This document shows, piece after piece, positions 27,356 to 36,342 of a DNA stretch of 64,000 bases (position 1 is its first letter; each line of letters opens with the position of its first letter). Below the pieces are notes generated by a model that saw nothing but the letters and a program-made list of their open reading frames with translations, ran no database searches and had not been told where the DNA came from. The translations under genes and the position numbers were made by a program. This DNA is from an uncultured Roseobacter sp. (GTDB lineage: Bacteria > Pseudomonadota > Alphaproteobacteria > Rhodobacterales > Rhodobacteraceae), in NCBI RefSeq assembly GCF_947495275.1, contig NZ_CANLYL010000007.1:1-64000 (forward strand), given 5' to 3'.

Positions 27356-28254
27356 CAGGCGTCTCCGGGAAGGGTTAGGCCCGCATTGCGGGCGTAGACC
27401 TTGGCTACTGCGGCATCATCTTCGCGACCCAGCCCCGAGCCCGATGCCGCCAGAAACTGCTGCAAGGCCGCTGCCGTCAGGGGAGCACCAAATTTGGCCG
27501 ACTTCGCGATATCCAGCACGATCCCCAGATCTTTGGGCCAGATGTCGACCGATGAATGCGGCGTGTAATCACCGGCCACGATGTGCGGAGCCCGGTTTTC
27601 CAGCATCCAGGACGTGCCCGCACATTTGCTGATGACCTCAACGAATTTATCCGGCGTCACCCCTTGGGTCATCCCGAAGGTCAGCGCCTCCGCCATCGCG
27701 GCAATATGAACCCCGGCGAGCAATTGATTGACGGCCTTCATCGCCGAGCCAGCACCGGGTTGGTCACCGAGTTCAAAAACCGTGGCTGCGGTGGCCTCCA
27801 GAACCGGGCGCGCCGCATCGAAAGCCGCCGCACTTCCCGATGCCATGACGCTCAACGCACCTTGCGCCGCTTTTGCCGCACCGCCCGAAATGGGCGCATC
27901 AAGATAATGCAGGCCCGCTGCCGCGCAGCGTCCGGCCATATCGCGGGCAAACTCAGGTGCCACCGTGGCGCAGGCCATCACGACAGCACCCGGTTTGAGG
28001 TGTCCCGCGACCCCTTCTGCGCCAAAGAGGACCTCTTCGGTCTGCACGGCATTCAACACCACGATCACAACCGCATCCAACGCTCCGGCAACGGCGTGCA
28101 ACTCACCCGCCGCGCCGCCCTCCGCCTGTAGTCTTGCCTGCGTGTCTGGCGCAATATCATAGCCATAGGTGGTGTGACCTGCGCGCAGCAGCGACTGCGC
28201 GATACCATATCCCATGGACCCCAGACCGATCACCGCGGTTTTTCTGGTCATCAC
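27355..28254 (-). CDS. ltnD: L-threonate 2-dehydrogenase
   Basis: A 299-residue beta-hydroxyacid dehydrogenase of the HIBADH family. It has the NAD-binding GLGSMGYGIAQSLL, the substrate-binding LDAPISGGAAKAAQGAL and the catalytic lysine region GSAMKAVNQLL. With otnI present it best fits LtnD, oxidising L-threonate to 2-oxo-tetronate; D-erythronate-type pathways use a different dehydrogenase family. It is first in the operon, immediately downstream of the twin operators. Confidence 0.87.
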   Translation of the reverse strand: MMTRKTAVIGLGSMGYGIAQSLLRAGHTTYGYDIAPDTQARLQAEGGAAGELHAVAGALDAVVIVVLNAVQTEEVLFGAEGVAGHLKPGAVVMACATVAPEFARDMAGRCAAAGLHYLDAPISGGAAKAAQGALSVMASGSAAAFDAARPVLEATAATVFELGDQPGAGSAMKAVNQLLAGVHIAAMAEALTFGMTQGVTPDKFVEVISKCAGTSWMLENRAPHIVAGDYTPHSSVDIWPKDLGIVLDIAKSAKFGAPLTAAALQQFLAASGSGLGREDDAAVAKVYARNAGLTLPGDA

Positions 28255-28310
28255 CTTGTCCTTTGCTCTGTTTGGCGTCCAGCCAGTCTCTTTCGAGGAT
28301 CAGAATAGAA

Positions 28311-28328
28311 TATGTTTACGTAAACATA
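28311..28328. promoter_or_regulatory. LacI-type operator O1 (18-bp perfect palindrome)
   Basis: TATGTTTACGTAAACATA reads identically on both strands. It lies in the ltnD/LacI divergent gap, 57 bases upstream of ltnD. The central CG step and AACRT-type half-sites are typical of LacI/GntR-family operators. Confidence 0.85.
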
Positions 28329-28341
28329 TCGGTTATATATG

Positions 28342-28359
28342 TATGTTTACGTAAACATA
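28342..28359. promoter_or_regulatory. LacI-type operator O2 (identical 18-bp palindrome)
   Basis: A second exact copy of the O1 palindrome, with centres 31 bases apart (about three helical turns), so both face the same side of DNA. It lies 32 bases before the regulator gene, suggesting joint control of both divergent promoters and autoregulation. Confidence 0.85.
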
Positions 28360-28390
28360 AGTCAAGCGATTCGTATCAGGAGCGACACGG

Positions 28391-29404
28391 GTGAGTGACG
28401 GCAAACCAGCACGCCCAACAATGGAAGATGTGGCCCGGCACGCCGGTGTCAGTCAGATGACCGTATCCCGCGTGATGAGCAGCAAGGGTTACATCTCTGA
28501 GAAAGTGCGCGACAAGGTCCTCGCCGCCGCCCGCGACATCGGATATGTGCAGAACCGGCTGGCGCGCGGGTTGCGTTCCGAGCAGACCCCGCTAATCGCC
28601 GTGGTCCTCCCGACCCTGGGCAATACCGTCTTCACCGATGTGCTCAGCGGCATCACCGACGCTTTGACCCAAAACGGGTATCGCCCGGTCTTCGGGCTGA
28701 CCGAGTATTCTGAAACTCGCGAAGAAACCCTGGTCCGCGATCTGCTGTCCTGGCGGCCCTCGGGCATCGTTCTGACCGGGCTTGAACATTCTGAGACGAC
28801 ACGACAGGCAATCCGGGCGTCCGGCGTGCGGGTCGCCGAAATCATGGATGTGGACGGCCCCGCAATGGAATGCGCCTTTGGCCTGTCGCAAAAGGCCGCC
28901 GGCCAGCACACCGCGCGGCATTTGCTGGGCAAGGGCCATCGCCGGTTCGCCTATGCCGGCAGCCAGAACGGTCAGGACCTGCGGGCCGTCAAGCGACTTG
29001 AAGGGTTTCGGCAAACCCTGCGCGACGCAGGGGCCGTGATGATCTCCGAAGACGTCAGCACCGCCCCGTCCTCAATGGTCGAGGGGCGGCGTCTCACCGC
29101 CGACATCCTGTCGCGCGCCGACCAGCCTGACGCGATTTATTACGCGAGTGACGATCTTGCGGCGGGCGGCCTCATGCATTGTCTCAGTAACGGCATCGAC
29201 GTTCCCGGAACGCTCGCTCTTGCCGGGTTCAACGGCCTTCCGTTTCTGAACGCTCTGCCGCTGCAACTCACAACGGTAGAGACACCCCGTTATGAGATCG
29301 GGCTGCAGGCCGGGCGGTTTCTGGTCTCTGATCAGGCGCAGGAGGCCCTACCCGATGGATGCGTCGATCTGGGCTTTACGCTGATACCCGGGCAGACCTG
29401 CTGA
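28391..29404 (+). CDS. LacI family transcriptional regulator of the tetronate operon
   Basis: A 337-residue regulator. An N-terminal helix-turn-helix (MEDVARHAGVSQMTVSRVM) and hinge region ending NRLARGLRS are followed by a periplasmic-binding-protein-like effector domain (about 65-335). The start is GTG 28391 with AGGAG about eight bases upstream. It is divergent from ltnD with the twin operators between, so it is the likely repressor, responding to a tetronate or intermediate (inference). The closest general type is the gluconate-repressor (GntR/LacI) subfamily. Confidence 0.92.
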   Translation: MSDGKPARPTMEDVARHAGVSQMTVSRVMSSKGYISEKVRDKVLAAARDIGYVQNRLARGLRSEQTPLIAVVLPTLGNTVFTDVLSGITDALTQNGYRPVFGLTEYSETREETLVRDLLSWRPSGIVLTGLEHSETTRQAIRASGVRVAEIMDVDGPAMECAFGLSQKAAGQHTARHLLGKGHRRFAYAGSQNGQDLRAVKRLEGFRQTLRDAGAVMISEDVSTAPSSMVEGRRLTADILSRADQPDAIYYASDDLAAGGLMHCLSNGIDVPGTLALAGFNGLPFLNALPLQLTTVETPRYEIGLQAGRFLVSDQAQEALPDGCVDLGFTLIPGQTC

Positions 29405-29420
29405 CCGAAGGCACAAAAAA

Positions 29421-29446
29421 ACCCTCATCCCGTGAGGGACGAGGGT
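29421..29446 (-). terminator. Rho-independent terminator after rplQ
   Basis: On the minus strand ACCCTCGTCCC and GGGATGAGGGT pair (11 bp with one G-U) around loop TCAC, followed directly by seven Ts. It starts 27 bases past the rplQ stop. It also lies 17 bases after the convergent LacI gene stop but has no T-run in that direction. Confidence 0.9.
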
Positions 29447-29473
29447 CAAACGCAAGCGCTCTATGCGCAAGCT

Positions 29474-29893
29474 TTATTCTTCTGCGGCTTCTTCCGCTGC
29501 AAGGCGCGCCTTGTCCGACGCCCCTTTGGCATCGCGGTCCCGGTCCACGAATTCGATGATCGCCATGGGTGCCATGTCGCCATAGCGGAATCCGGCTTTC
29601 AGAACCCGCACATAACCACCCTGACGGTCCTTATAGCGGGGGCCCAGCACGTCAAACAGTTTGGCAACATACTGGTCCTGCTTCAGCTTGGCGGCGGCCT
29701 GACGGCGCGCGTGCAAATCGCCGCGTTTCGCCAGTGTGATCATTTTTTCGATGATCGGGCGCAGTTCCTTGGCTTTTGGCAAGGTTGTCTTGATCTGCTC
29801 ATGTTCGATGAGCGAGCCGGCCATGTTTGCCCAGAGCGCCTTGCGGTGCTCATGTGTGCGGTTCAGGCGGCGGTATCCACGTGCGTGACGCAT
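29474..29893 (-). CDS. rplQ: 50S ribosomal protein L17
   Basis: A 139-residue large-subunit protein beginning [20 protein letters not shown] with the conserved [12 protein letters not shown] and [19 protein letters not shown] short Ala/Glu tail (AEEAAEE) follows the core. It is the last gene of the alpha block (rpsM-rpsK-rpoA-rplQ), followed by a strong terminator. Confidence 0.97.
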   Translation of the reverse strand: MRHARGYRRLNRTHEHRKALWANMAGSLIEHEQIKTTLPKAKELRPIIEKMITLAKRGDLHARRQAAAKLKQDQYVAKLFDVLGPRYKDRQGGYVRVLKAGFRYGDMAPMAIIEFVDRDRDAKGASDKARLAAEEAAEE

Positions 29894-30024
29894 TTTCTAT
29901 CTCCTAACATGCCCTCTACGGGCGGTTTTGCTTTGTCTGGCCGGGTGATGCGTGTCACCCGACTCTCCTTGGGGCCATCTGGCCCTGATTGTCCCCGCCA
30001 GACGCGGGCATGATTGAAGACCCC

Positions 30025-31041
30025 TTAGAAGGAGTCCTCGAATTTCTTGGCCAGATCTTCGATGTTGTCTGGCGGCCAGTCTTCGACATCCATGCCGAGG
30101 TGCAGGCCCATGCCCGAAAGCACTTCCTTGATCTCGTTCAGGGATTTCCGACCAAAGTTCGGCGTGCGCAGCATTTCCGCTTCGGTCTTCTGGATCAGAT
30201 CACCGATGTAGACGATGTTGTCGTTCTTCAGGCAGTTCGCGGAACGCACCGAAAGCTCCAACTCGTCCACTTTCTTCAGAAGCAGCGGGTTGAATTCCAG
30301 GCCGTCGTCCTCATCCGCGCGAGATGCGGATTCAGGCTCTTCGAAGTTGACGAAGATGCCCAGTTGATCCTGCAGGATACGCGCAGCAAAGGCCACCGCG
30401 TCATCCGGCGTGATCGAGCCGTCGGTTTCCACCTTCATGGTCAGCTTGTCATAGTCAAGCACCTGACCTTCACGGGTCGGTTGCACGTCATAAGACACTT
30501 TTTTGACCGGCGAGTAGATCGCATCAATCGGGATCAGACCGATGGGGGCGTCTTCGGGCTTGTTTTTCTCTGCCGAGACGTAGCCTTTGCCCTGATTGAC
30601 GGTCAGCTCCATGTAGAGGTCCGCGCCATCGTCGAGGTGGCAGATCACATGCTCGCGGTTCAGCACTTCGATGCCCGCGGATTCGGAAATATCGCCCGCT
30701 GTCACGACGCCCGGACCCTTGGCGGAGATCGACAGACGCTTCGGCCCTTCGACTTCCATGCGCAGGGACACACCCTTGAGGTTCAGGATGATGTCGGTCA
30801 CGTCTTCACGCACACCGGCAACGGAGGAAAACTCGTGCAGCACGTTGTCGATCTGCACGGATGTGATCGCCGCCCCTTGCAGCGAGCTCATCAGCACGCG
30901 GCGCAGCGCGTTGCCCATGGTCAGACCAAAGCCGCGCTCCAGCGGTTCTGCCATGACGACGGCCTGACGTGCCGGATCGTTACCCGGTTTAACGTCCAGT
31001 TGTTGCGGCTTGATCAGTTCAGCCCAATTCTTGTGGATCAT
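30025..31041 (-). CDS. rpoA: DNA-directed RNA polymerase alpha subunit
   Basis: A 338-residue subunit. The N-terminal dimerisation domain includes [22 protein letters not shown], and the C-terminal domain, which contacts UP elements and activators, includes [21 protein letters not shown] and [15 protein letters not shown] 31041 (MIHKNWAEL) is chosen over ATG 31053 by homology. It lies 113 bases downstream of rpsK and 131 upstream of rplQ. Confidence 0.97.
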   Translation of the reverse strand: MIHKNWAELIKPQQLDVKPGNDPARQAVVMAEPLERGFGLTMGNALRRVLMSSLQGAAITSVQIDNVLHEFSSVAGVREDVTDIILNLKGVSLRMEVEGPKRLSISAKGPGVVTAGDISESAGIEVLNREHVICHLDDGADLYMELTVNQGKGYVSAEKNKPEDAPIGLIPIDAIYSPVKKVSYDVQPTREGQVLDYDKLTMKVETDGSITPDDAVAFAARILQDQLGIFVNFEEPESASRADEDDGLEFNPLLLKKVDELELSVRSANCLKNDNIVYIGDLIQKTEAEMLRTPNFGRKSLNEIKEVLSGMGLHLGMDVEDWPPDNIEDLAKKFEDSF

Positions 31042-31154
31042 GCGTCCCTCCATTCCTGTCTAAGCCCCATGTCCGAAAGGCCAAGACTCTCGAGGTTTCA
31101 AAAAAGCGGATGGGGGCCGCGAGAATTCCCGCAGCCCCGATAGTCAAAGTCAGC

Positions 31155-31544
31155 TTAGACGCGGCGGCGCTTCGGCGGACGGCAGCCGTTGTGCGCCATC
31201 GGCGTCACATCACGGATCGACGTGATGTTGAAGCCCGCAGCGGCCAACGCGCGCAGGGCGCTTTCACGACCGGAACCCGGACCCTGCACTTCAACTTCCA
31301 GCGTTTTCACGCCGTGTTCTTGTGCTTTGCGTCCCGCATCCTCGGCAGCCATCTGGGCCGCGTAAGGTGTGGATTTCCGCGAGCCCTTGAACCCCATGGT
31401 GCCCGCAGACGACCAGCTGATCGCATTGCCCTGCACATCGGAGATCAGGATCTTGGTGTTGTTGAAGGAGCTGTTCACATGCGCCACACCTGCGGCGATG
31501 TTCTTGCTGGCCTTTTTCTTAACGCGTACTCTGTCACGTGCCAT
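31155..31544 (-). CDS. rpsK: 30S ribosomal protein S11
   Basis: A 129-residue platform protein of the small subunit, with [35 protein letters not shown] and the C-terminal [18 protein letters not shown]. It lies 15 bases downstream of rpsM. The next gene is rpoA; rpsD, often between them in other bacteria, is absent here. Confidence 0.97.
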   Translation of the reverse strand: MARDRVRVKKKASKNIAAGVAHVNSSFNNTKILISDVQGNAISWSSAGTMGFKGSRKSTPYAAQMAAEDAGRKAQEHGVKTLEVEVQGPGSGRESALRALAAAGFNITSIRDVTPMAHNGCRPPKRRRV

Positions 31545-31559
31545 TGGTCAGACCCTCCC

Positions 31560-31928
31560 TTATTTCTTCTTGCCGGCAATGGCCTTTGCGGGGCCTTTGC
31601 GGGTACGAGCGTTGGTATGGGTGCGCTGACCGCGGACCGGCAGGTTACGACGGTGGCGCAGGCCACGGTAGCAACCAAGGTCCATCAGGCGCTTGATGTT
31701 CATCTGCGTGTCGCGCCGCAGGTCACCTTCGACGGTGTAGTTGGCGTCGATGTGCTCGCGCACCGAAAGAACTTCGGCGTCGGAAAGCTCATTGACCCGG
31801 CGGGATGCGTCGATACCAACCGCTTCGCAAATGGCTTTTGCGGAGGCGTTGCCGATACCGGTGATATATGTGAGGGCGATGGGAACCCGCTTTGCAGTCG
31901 GGATGTTTACGCCGGCAATACGTGCCAC
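31560..31928 (-). CDS. rpsM: 30S ribosomal protein S13
   Basis: A 122-residue head protein of the small subunit starting [22 protein letters not shown], with the helix-two-turn-helix region and the basic C-terminal [24 protein letters not shown]. It is now the first gene of the alpha block because a non-ribosomal plus-strand gene separates it from adk. Confidence 0.97.
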   Translation of the reverse strand: MARIAGVNIPTAKRVPIALTYITGIGNASAKAICEAVGIDASRRVNELSDAEVLSVREHIDANYTVEGDLRRDTQMNIKRLMDLGCYRGLRHRRNLPVRGQRTHTNARTRKGPAKAIAGKKK

Positions 31929-32233
31929 GTGTCATATTCCTTTTCGTTGCGGGTCCGTAGTTCCAGACCCTTTTTTCACAACGTAAGCCCGAGGCGTATT
32001 ACGGCATCGGGCGTCAGCTGATCAGGTGATCTCGCGCCGCAGGAGCGACCTGCCTTGCGATTTGATTCTCATTAGAGATATCGCGTGTTATGGGCTTTTT
32101 AAGATGGCGTCAACCCGTCAGGGCGGGCAGGTGGAAAGAGAGCGAAACCCAGACTGCCGCGCCGCAGCGCTGGACGAGAAATACCACCCAAGGTAGTGTG
32201 ATCCGAAGCACTCTTGAAATCGGAATTTCCGGC
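31929..32233. other. Divergent intergenic region between rpsM and the orphan gene
   Basis: This 305-base region must contain the promoter of the alpha block, unless adk transcripts read through, and the promoter of the orphan gene. GTATTA-like and TGATCA elements (about 31996-32024) sit at promoter-like spacing but match consensus poorly. A plus-strand in-frame extension back to 32090 exists but looks non-coding. Confidence 0.45.
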
Positions 32234-33349
32234 ATGAAAACCGCCCGTCCCCGCCAGCCTGCTATCGCCTCGGACCACGCAGCGCAACCCAGTCAGGCGC
32301 ACGGCCGCACCCCGGCTTCAGGCACATTGGCCGCGCTTCAGCTCACGGCAGACCAAAGTCCTGCCGTCAGCGCCTTGCAAACCCTGCAACGGCGCGCCAG
32401 CGCGGTCATTCAGCGGGAAGGAGAAGACCCGCCGGCCCCCGTCCCCGCTATTCTCAGCATGGACGGCGACAAGATCGGCAGCGTCTATTTCGATGATGGG
32501 CGCATTCGCACCACTCACGTTGCTGGCCCCGAAGACGAACGGGGCGGGCATGGTATGATCGAACGTTACAACATCGATATTGCGCTTGCTGAAGCAACGC
32601 ACGCAGCAGAGGTCAAGGCGGGTACACATGACGGGCTCGATGATTTTAACGAATGGGCGTCAGTCAGGCTATGGAACAGCGACACGCACCCTTGGGTCAT
32701 CGCAAAATTGCCGAATGCCGAGGACATGGTCGCCGGTCCCGCCCCTGCGGGCACCATCCTGTTCGAAAACTTTGGCAGCGCTGATGGCGCTTATGAAGGC
32801 TACCACCCATCCCGTGGGGCGGCAGTGAAGGAGATGATGGCACCCTCGGACATTGCGGCACTGGAAGTGGCAATCGCGGCAGTGGGGGCTGGGAACGCAT
32901 CGAAAAAGAACCGGGACTTCTTTAAAAAACTGTTGGAAGAGTCGCCTGAGCTCGCCGCGCGGATGCGTCTGCCCGAAGAGATTGACGCGCAGGAGGCAGA
33001 ATGGTGCCACGAGGACGCGCAGGAAGGCGTTAGAGTGTTGGAAATTGTTCTCGGCATTGATGCTACGACGATCTCGCCGGATGAGGATGCTGACAACGTG
33101 GGCTACGCGCGCCGCGCCTCGCAGGCGGTTGTCAATGCTGGCGTCGAAGCAACCGTGGCTGTGACCCACGCGCGCGACAAATCATACCGGAGCGATATTC
33201 AGGCTGCCGCAGGCATCGAAATCCGTGCCGCAAACGCTGCGGCACGGGCCGCGAAATCAGAAGAGAACGCCAAGGCCCTTATTCCGACTGCGCGGGAAAA
33301 GCTCGCGGCAATTCTTGAAGCACGCCGCCCCGCGGTGACAACGGTCTGA
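32234..33349 (+). CDS. Orphan protein with DUF4157/eCIS-type N-terminal linker
   Basis: A 371-residue protein of unknown function. Residues 1-31 are disordered-looking. Residues 32-61 read LAALQLTADQSPAVSALQTL followed by QRRASAVIQRE, the S-P-x-V-xx-LQ-xLQ-xx-A-xx-VIQR linker common next to DUF4157 peptidase-like and toxin-like domains, some tied to contractile injection systems. Residues 75-190 form a mixed domain with no recognised fold (GDKIGSVYFDDG, HPWVIAKLPNAED). Residues 210-371 are charged and probably helical. There is no signal peptide, membrane helix or HExxH. ATG 32234 has a GGAA about eight bases before it. It lies on the strand opposite the ribosomal genes, between adk and rpsM. 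Confidence 0.75.
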   Translation: MKTARPRQPAIASDHAAQPSQAHGRTPASGTLAALQLTADQSPAVSALQTLQRRASAVIQREGEDPPAPVPAILSMDGDKIGSVYFDDGRIRTTHVAGPEDERGGHGMIERYNIDIALAEATHAAEVKAGTHDGLDDFNEWASVRLWNSDTHPWVIAKLPNAEDMVAGPAPAGTILFENFGSADGAYEGYHPSRGAAVKEMMAPSDIAALEVAIAAVGAGNASKKNRDFFKKLLEESPELAARMRLPEEIDAQEAEWCHEDAQEGVRVLEIVLGIDATTISPDEDADNVGYARRASQAVVNAGVEATVAVTHARDKSYRSDIQAAAGIEIRAANAAARAAKSEENAKALIPTAREKLAAILEARRPAVTTV

Positions 33350-33382
33350 CACGTGTAGGTTACCGCTGTGTGCCTGTGTATC

Positions 33383-34027
33383 TCAGGCGTCAAGAACGGC
33401 CTTGATCTCACCCTGCACCGCCTCAATCGCGCCCAACCCGTCCACGCGGGCCAGCAGCCCCTTGGCGTAGTAATAGCCGATCAGCGGCGAAGTCTGTTTG
33501 TAGTATTCCATCAGACGGGTCTTGAGGCTTTCCTCATTGTCATCCGCACGGCGCTTGAATTCGGTGCCGCCGCAGTTGGTGCATTTGCCATCCGCCGGGA
33601 TCGGCTTGGTGTTGTCGTTGTAGACTTCACCGCACATGCCGCAGGTTGACCGGGCAACAATGCGCGCCACCAGCGCTTCGTCGTCCACGCGCATCTCGAT
33701 GACAGCGTCCAACGTTTCGCCTTCCGCCTCCAGCAACTCTCCCAGCGCGTCGGCCTGTGCCAGCGTGCGTGGGAAGCCGTCAAAGATGAAACCGTTGGCT
33801 TTGACCGTCTCCAGCTTTTCGCGAATGAGGCCGATCACAATCTCATCGGTGACCAGCGCGCCGCGCGCCATCACGTCGGCGACCACCTTACCCATTTCCG
33901 TGCCTGAATCCTTGGCCTCGCGCAGCATATCGCCTGTGCTCAACTGCACCATGCCGCGCGTCTCAACGAGGTGACGCGCCTGCGTCCCTTTACCGGCCCC
34001 CGGAGGCCCAAGCAGAATAATGTTCAT
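33383..34027 (-). CDS. adk: Adenylate kinase
   Basis: A 214-residue enzyme interconverting ATP+AMP and 2 ADP. It has the P-loop [11 protein letters not shown], the NMP-binding region and [13 protein letters not shown], and a long LID domain with a zinc-binding cysteine set ([10 protein letters not shown] ... CTNCGG), the Zn-containing LID variant. It overlaps secY by four bases, the classical secY-adk coupling. It converges on the orphan gene with a 33-base gap and no obvious terminator. Confidence 0.96.
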   Translation of the reverse strand: MNIILLGPPGAGKGTQARHLVETRGMVQLSTGDMLREAKDSGTEMGKVVADVMARGALVTDEIVIGLIREKLETVKANGFIFDGFPRTLAQADALGELLEAEGETLDAVIEMRVDDEALVARIVARSTCGMCGEVYNDNTKPIPADGKCTNCGGTEFKRRADDNEESLKTRLMEYYKQTSPLIGYYYAKGLLARVDGLGAIEAVQGEIKAVLDA

Positions 34028-35391
34028 CGGCGGACAGGACTCCGTTTCTTGCGTGGTTTACCGCCGGTTTTACCGCGCAGCTGGGATTTCTCAAGCAGAC
34101 CTTCGTATTGGTGCGCCAGAAGGTGGCTTTGCACCTGCTGGATCGTGTCCATGGTCACAGAGACCACGATCAGCACGGAGGTGCCGCCAAAATAGAACGG
34201 GATCGCAAACTGGCCGCGCAGGATTTCCGGCAAGAGGCAGACAGCCGCCAGATAGCCAGAGCCCAGAACCAACACGCGATTGACCACATATTCCAGATAT
34301 TCGGAAGTCTTCTTGCCGGGACGAATACCGGGGACAAAGCCGTTCTGGTTTTTCAGATTGTCTGCCACGTCATCGGGTTTGAACGATACGTTGAACGTAT
34401 AGAAATAGGCAAAGAACACGATCATCGCGACAAAGAACAGCAGATACATCGGCTGACCAGGGCCAAAGTTGGCCAGCAGCCAGGACATCACCGGATTGGT
34501 GGAATTGCCCGAAAACGTGCTGATCGTGACCGGCAGCAGCAGCAGCGAGGAAGCAAAGATCGCCGGGATCACGCCCGCGGGGTTGACCTTGACTGGCAGG
34601 TGGCTGGAACCGCCGTCATAGACCTTCATGCCGACCTGGCGGCGCGGATACTGGATGTGGATCTTGCGCAGCGCACGTTCCATGAAGACCACGAACATGA
34701 TTGTGCCGATCACCATCAGCAGCACGCCGATGATCACGGCGGGGCTGATCGCGCCGGAACGGCCCTGGCTGAAGAACTGCGCAATGGCGGCCGGAACCTC
34801 GGCAATAATGCCCACAAAGATGATCAGGGAAATCCCGTTGCCGATGCCGCGCGCTGTGATCTGTTCGCCCAGCCACATCAGGAACATGGTGCCGCCGACC
34901 AGCGTGATCAGGCAGGACATGCGGAAAAAGAGGCCCGGATCGGTCACGATATCGCCCGCTTCAAGCGATACCGCCAACCCGTAGGCCTGCAACGTCGCCA
35001 GCGCCACGGTGCCGAAACGCGTATATTGGTTGATCTTCTTGCGCCCCTGCTCGCCCTCTTTCTTCAACTGTTCCAGTTGCGGCACCATCGAGGTCAGAAG
35101 CTGCACGATGATCGAGGCCGAGATATAGGGCATGATGCCCAGGGCAAAGATGCCCATCCGCCCCAGCGCGCCGCCGGTAAACATGCTGACCATGCCACCG
35201 ATGCCCTGCCCCGCCTGCTCCATGAACTCGCGCAGGGCGACGCCGTCGATGCCCGGCACCGGGATAAAGGTGCCCAGCCGGTAGACGATCAGCAGACCAA
35301 GGGTGAAAAGGATGCGATTGCGCAGGTCCGTCGCTTTACCCAGCGCGGACCAGCTGGTGTTGGCGGCCATGTTCTCAACGGCAGATACCAT
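34024..35391 (-). CDS. secY: Preprotein translocase subunit SecY
   Basis: A 455-residue channel protein of SecYEG with ten hydrophobic helices. Family signatures are [11 protein letters not shown] near the first helix, [15 protein letters not shown] (helix 2), [12 protein letters not shown] and the basic C-terminal tail [15 protein letters not shown]. It lies 120 bases downstream of rplO, an unusually long gap containing two strong hairpins, and overlaps adk by four bases. Confidence 0.97.
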   Translation of the reverse strand: MVSAVENMAANTSWSALGKATDLRNRILFTLGLLIVYRLGTFIPVPGIDGVALREFMEQAGQGIGGMVSMFTGGALGRMGIFALGIMPYISASIIVQLLTSMVPQLEQLKKEGEQGRKKINQYTRFGTVALATLQAYGLAVSLEAGDIVTDPGLFFRMSCLITLVGGTMFLMWLGEQITARGIGNGISLIIFVGIIAEVPAAIAQFFSQGRSGAISPAVIIGVLLMVIGTIMFVVFMERALRKIHIQYPRRQVGMKVYDGGSSHLPVKVNPAGVIPAIFASSLLLLPVTISTFSGNSTNPVMSWLLANFGPGQPMYLLFFVAMIVFFAYFYTFNVSFKPDDVADNLKNQNGFVPGIRPGKKTSEYLEYVVNRVLVLGSGYLAAVCLLPEILRGQFAIPFYFGGTSVLIVVSVTMDTIQQVQSHLLAHQYEGLLEKSQLRGKTGGKPRKKRSPVRR

Positions 35392-35414
35392 GAAGGGCTC
35401 TCTTTCGATACGGA

Positions 35415-35490
35415 CACGCCGCCCGGGCCGTTTTCCGGCGGGCGGCGTGAAGGAAAACTCGAAGACTTATGTAAGCGGCGCGGACGCCGC
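35415..35490 (-). other. Two GC-rich hairpins between rplO and secY
   Basis: The first is a stem CACGCCGCCCG / CGGGCGGCGTG extended by CCG/CGG (35415-35449) around a T-rich loop. The second is GCGGCG-CGGA-CGCCGC (35475-35490). Neither is followed by a clear T-run on the minus strand, so they may pause, attenuate or stabilise RNA between the two cistrons. This is inference from base-pairing only. Confidence 0.5.
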
Positions 35491-35511
35491 CCACAAGTCC
35501 AATCCTAGTGC

Positions 35512-35994
35512 TTAAGCTTCCGCTTCTGCCGCCGCCGGTGCTGCCACGGTCAGCGAACCGCCCGCTTTGGCCACCGCATCAATGGCAGATTTGGACGCGC
35601 CGGTGACTTCAATGGTCAGCTTGCCGGTCACGTCGCCCTTTGCCAGGACGCGAATACCGTCCAGTTTACGGCGCACAAGGCCGCTTTCGATCAGCACATC
35701 CTCGGTGATCGCTTTCTTGGCGTCGATCTTCTTGGCGTCGATGAATTTCTGGATCAGGCCCAGGTTCACAACTGCGTATGATTTGCGGTTTGGCTTGTTG
35801 AAGCCACGTTTTGGCAGGCGTTGGTAGAGCGGCATCTGCCCGCCTTCGTACCCGTTGATCGCCACGCCCGAGCGGGATTTCTGACCTTTGATACCCCGGC
35901 CACCCATTTTACCGGTGCCGGAACCCGGGCCACGACCGACGCGCTTGCGTTTCTTGGTGGCGCCTGCGTTGTCAGACAGTTCATTCAGTTTCAT
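35512..35994 (-). CDS. rplO: 50S ribosomal protein L15
   Basis: A 160-residue protein starting [22 protein letters not shown], with the Gly-rich [18 protein letters not shown] motif and [19 protein letters not shown] near the C-terminus. ATG 35994 is preceded by GGAG; the upstream extension to 36048 is rejected. It is separated from rpmD by the HEPN-like gene and a terminator, and has its own candidate promoter, so it likely heads an rplO-secY-adk unit. Confidence 0.97.
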   Translation of the reverse strand: MKLNELSDNAGATKKRKRVGRGPGSGTGKMGGRGIKGQKSRSGVAINGYEGGQMPLYQRLPKRGFNKPNRKSYAVVNLGLIQKFIDAKKIDAKKAITEDVLIESGLVRRKLDGIRVLAKGDVTGKLTIEVTGASKSAIDAVAKAGGSLTVAAPAAAEAEA

Positions 35995-36064
35995 TGTCGC
36001 TTCTCCTTTGGCCGGATGTACCCCCCAGCGACGGGAGCGGGCAAACACGGCGTTTCGATTCTAT

Positions 36065-36083
36065 GATCACCCTTGGGGTGATC
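36065..36083 (-). other. Hairpin at the expected 5' end of the rplO transcript
   Basis: A perfect 8-bp stem GATCACCC/GGGTGATC with a 3-base loop lies just downstream of the candidate rplO -10 element. A transcript starting about seven bases from the -10 would begin with this hairpin, which could protect the 5' end or act in control. Confidence 0.5.
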
Positions 36084-36088
36084 GTGGG

Positions 36089-36117
36089 CGTATAGACGCC
36101 CTTTGAGCATGGATCAA
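36089..36117 (-). promoter_or_regulatory. Candidate promoter of rplO-secY-adk
   Basis: On the minus strand TTGATC (-35, 36112-36117) and TATACG (-10, 36089-36094) are separated by 17 bases, about 95 bases upstream of rplO. The -10 and spacing are identical to those of the rpsL and rpmC candidate promoters, which strengthens the call. Confidence 0.65.
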
Positions 36118-36140
36118 GGGTCAGTTTGCTCCCAACGGAA

Positions 36141-36263
36141 GGGCAGCGCCCGACCGCGGGGCGAAGGCCGTCTTGCAATCGCTCCGGTGGAGCGATTGAG
36201 GCCGCAGCGGGGTTCACCCCCGGGTGCGAAGCGCCCGCCCATGGGGGCGGTCGGGCGCTGCCC
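36141..36263. repeat. REP-like composite inverted repeat
   Basis: A perfect 16-bp inverted repeat (GGGCAGCGCCCGACCG at 36141-36156 and its complement at 36248-36263) encloses about 90 bases. Inside is another perfect hairpin, CAATCGCTCC-GGT-GGAGCGATTG (36176-36198), and further GC-rich self-complementary stretches. The layout resembles a REP/BIME-type dispersed element; a second copy was not found in this window. It lies between the rplO promoter and the HEPN-like gene. Confidence 0.6.
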
Positions 36264-36342
36264 GTGATCGGGGATCACGGACTGGTTGCGGAAGGATAAA
36301 CTTGGTAGTGAAATGTGCGCACGCGCTTTATGGTTTTGTTCG

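Noticed and set aside
34108..35508. 466-codon open frame antisense to secY
   Set aside because: His/Asp/Gln-rich composition typical of antisense to membrane-protein genes; secY is certain.
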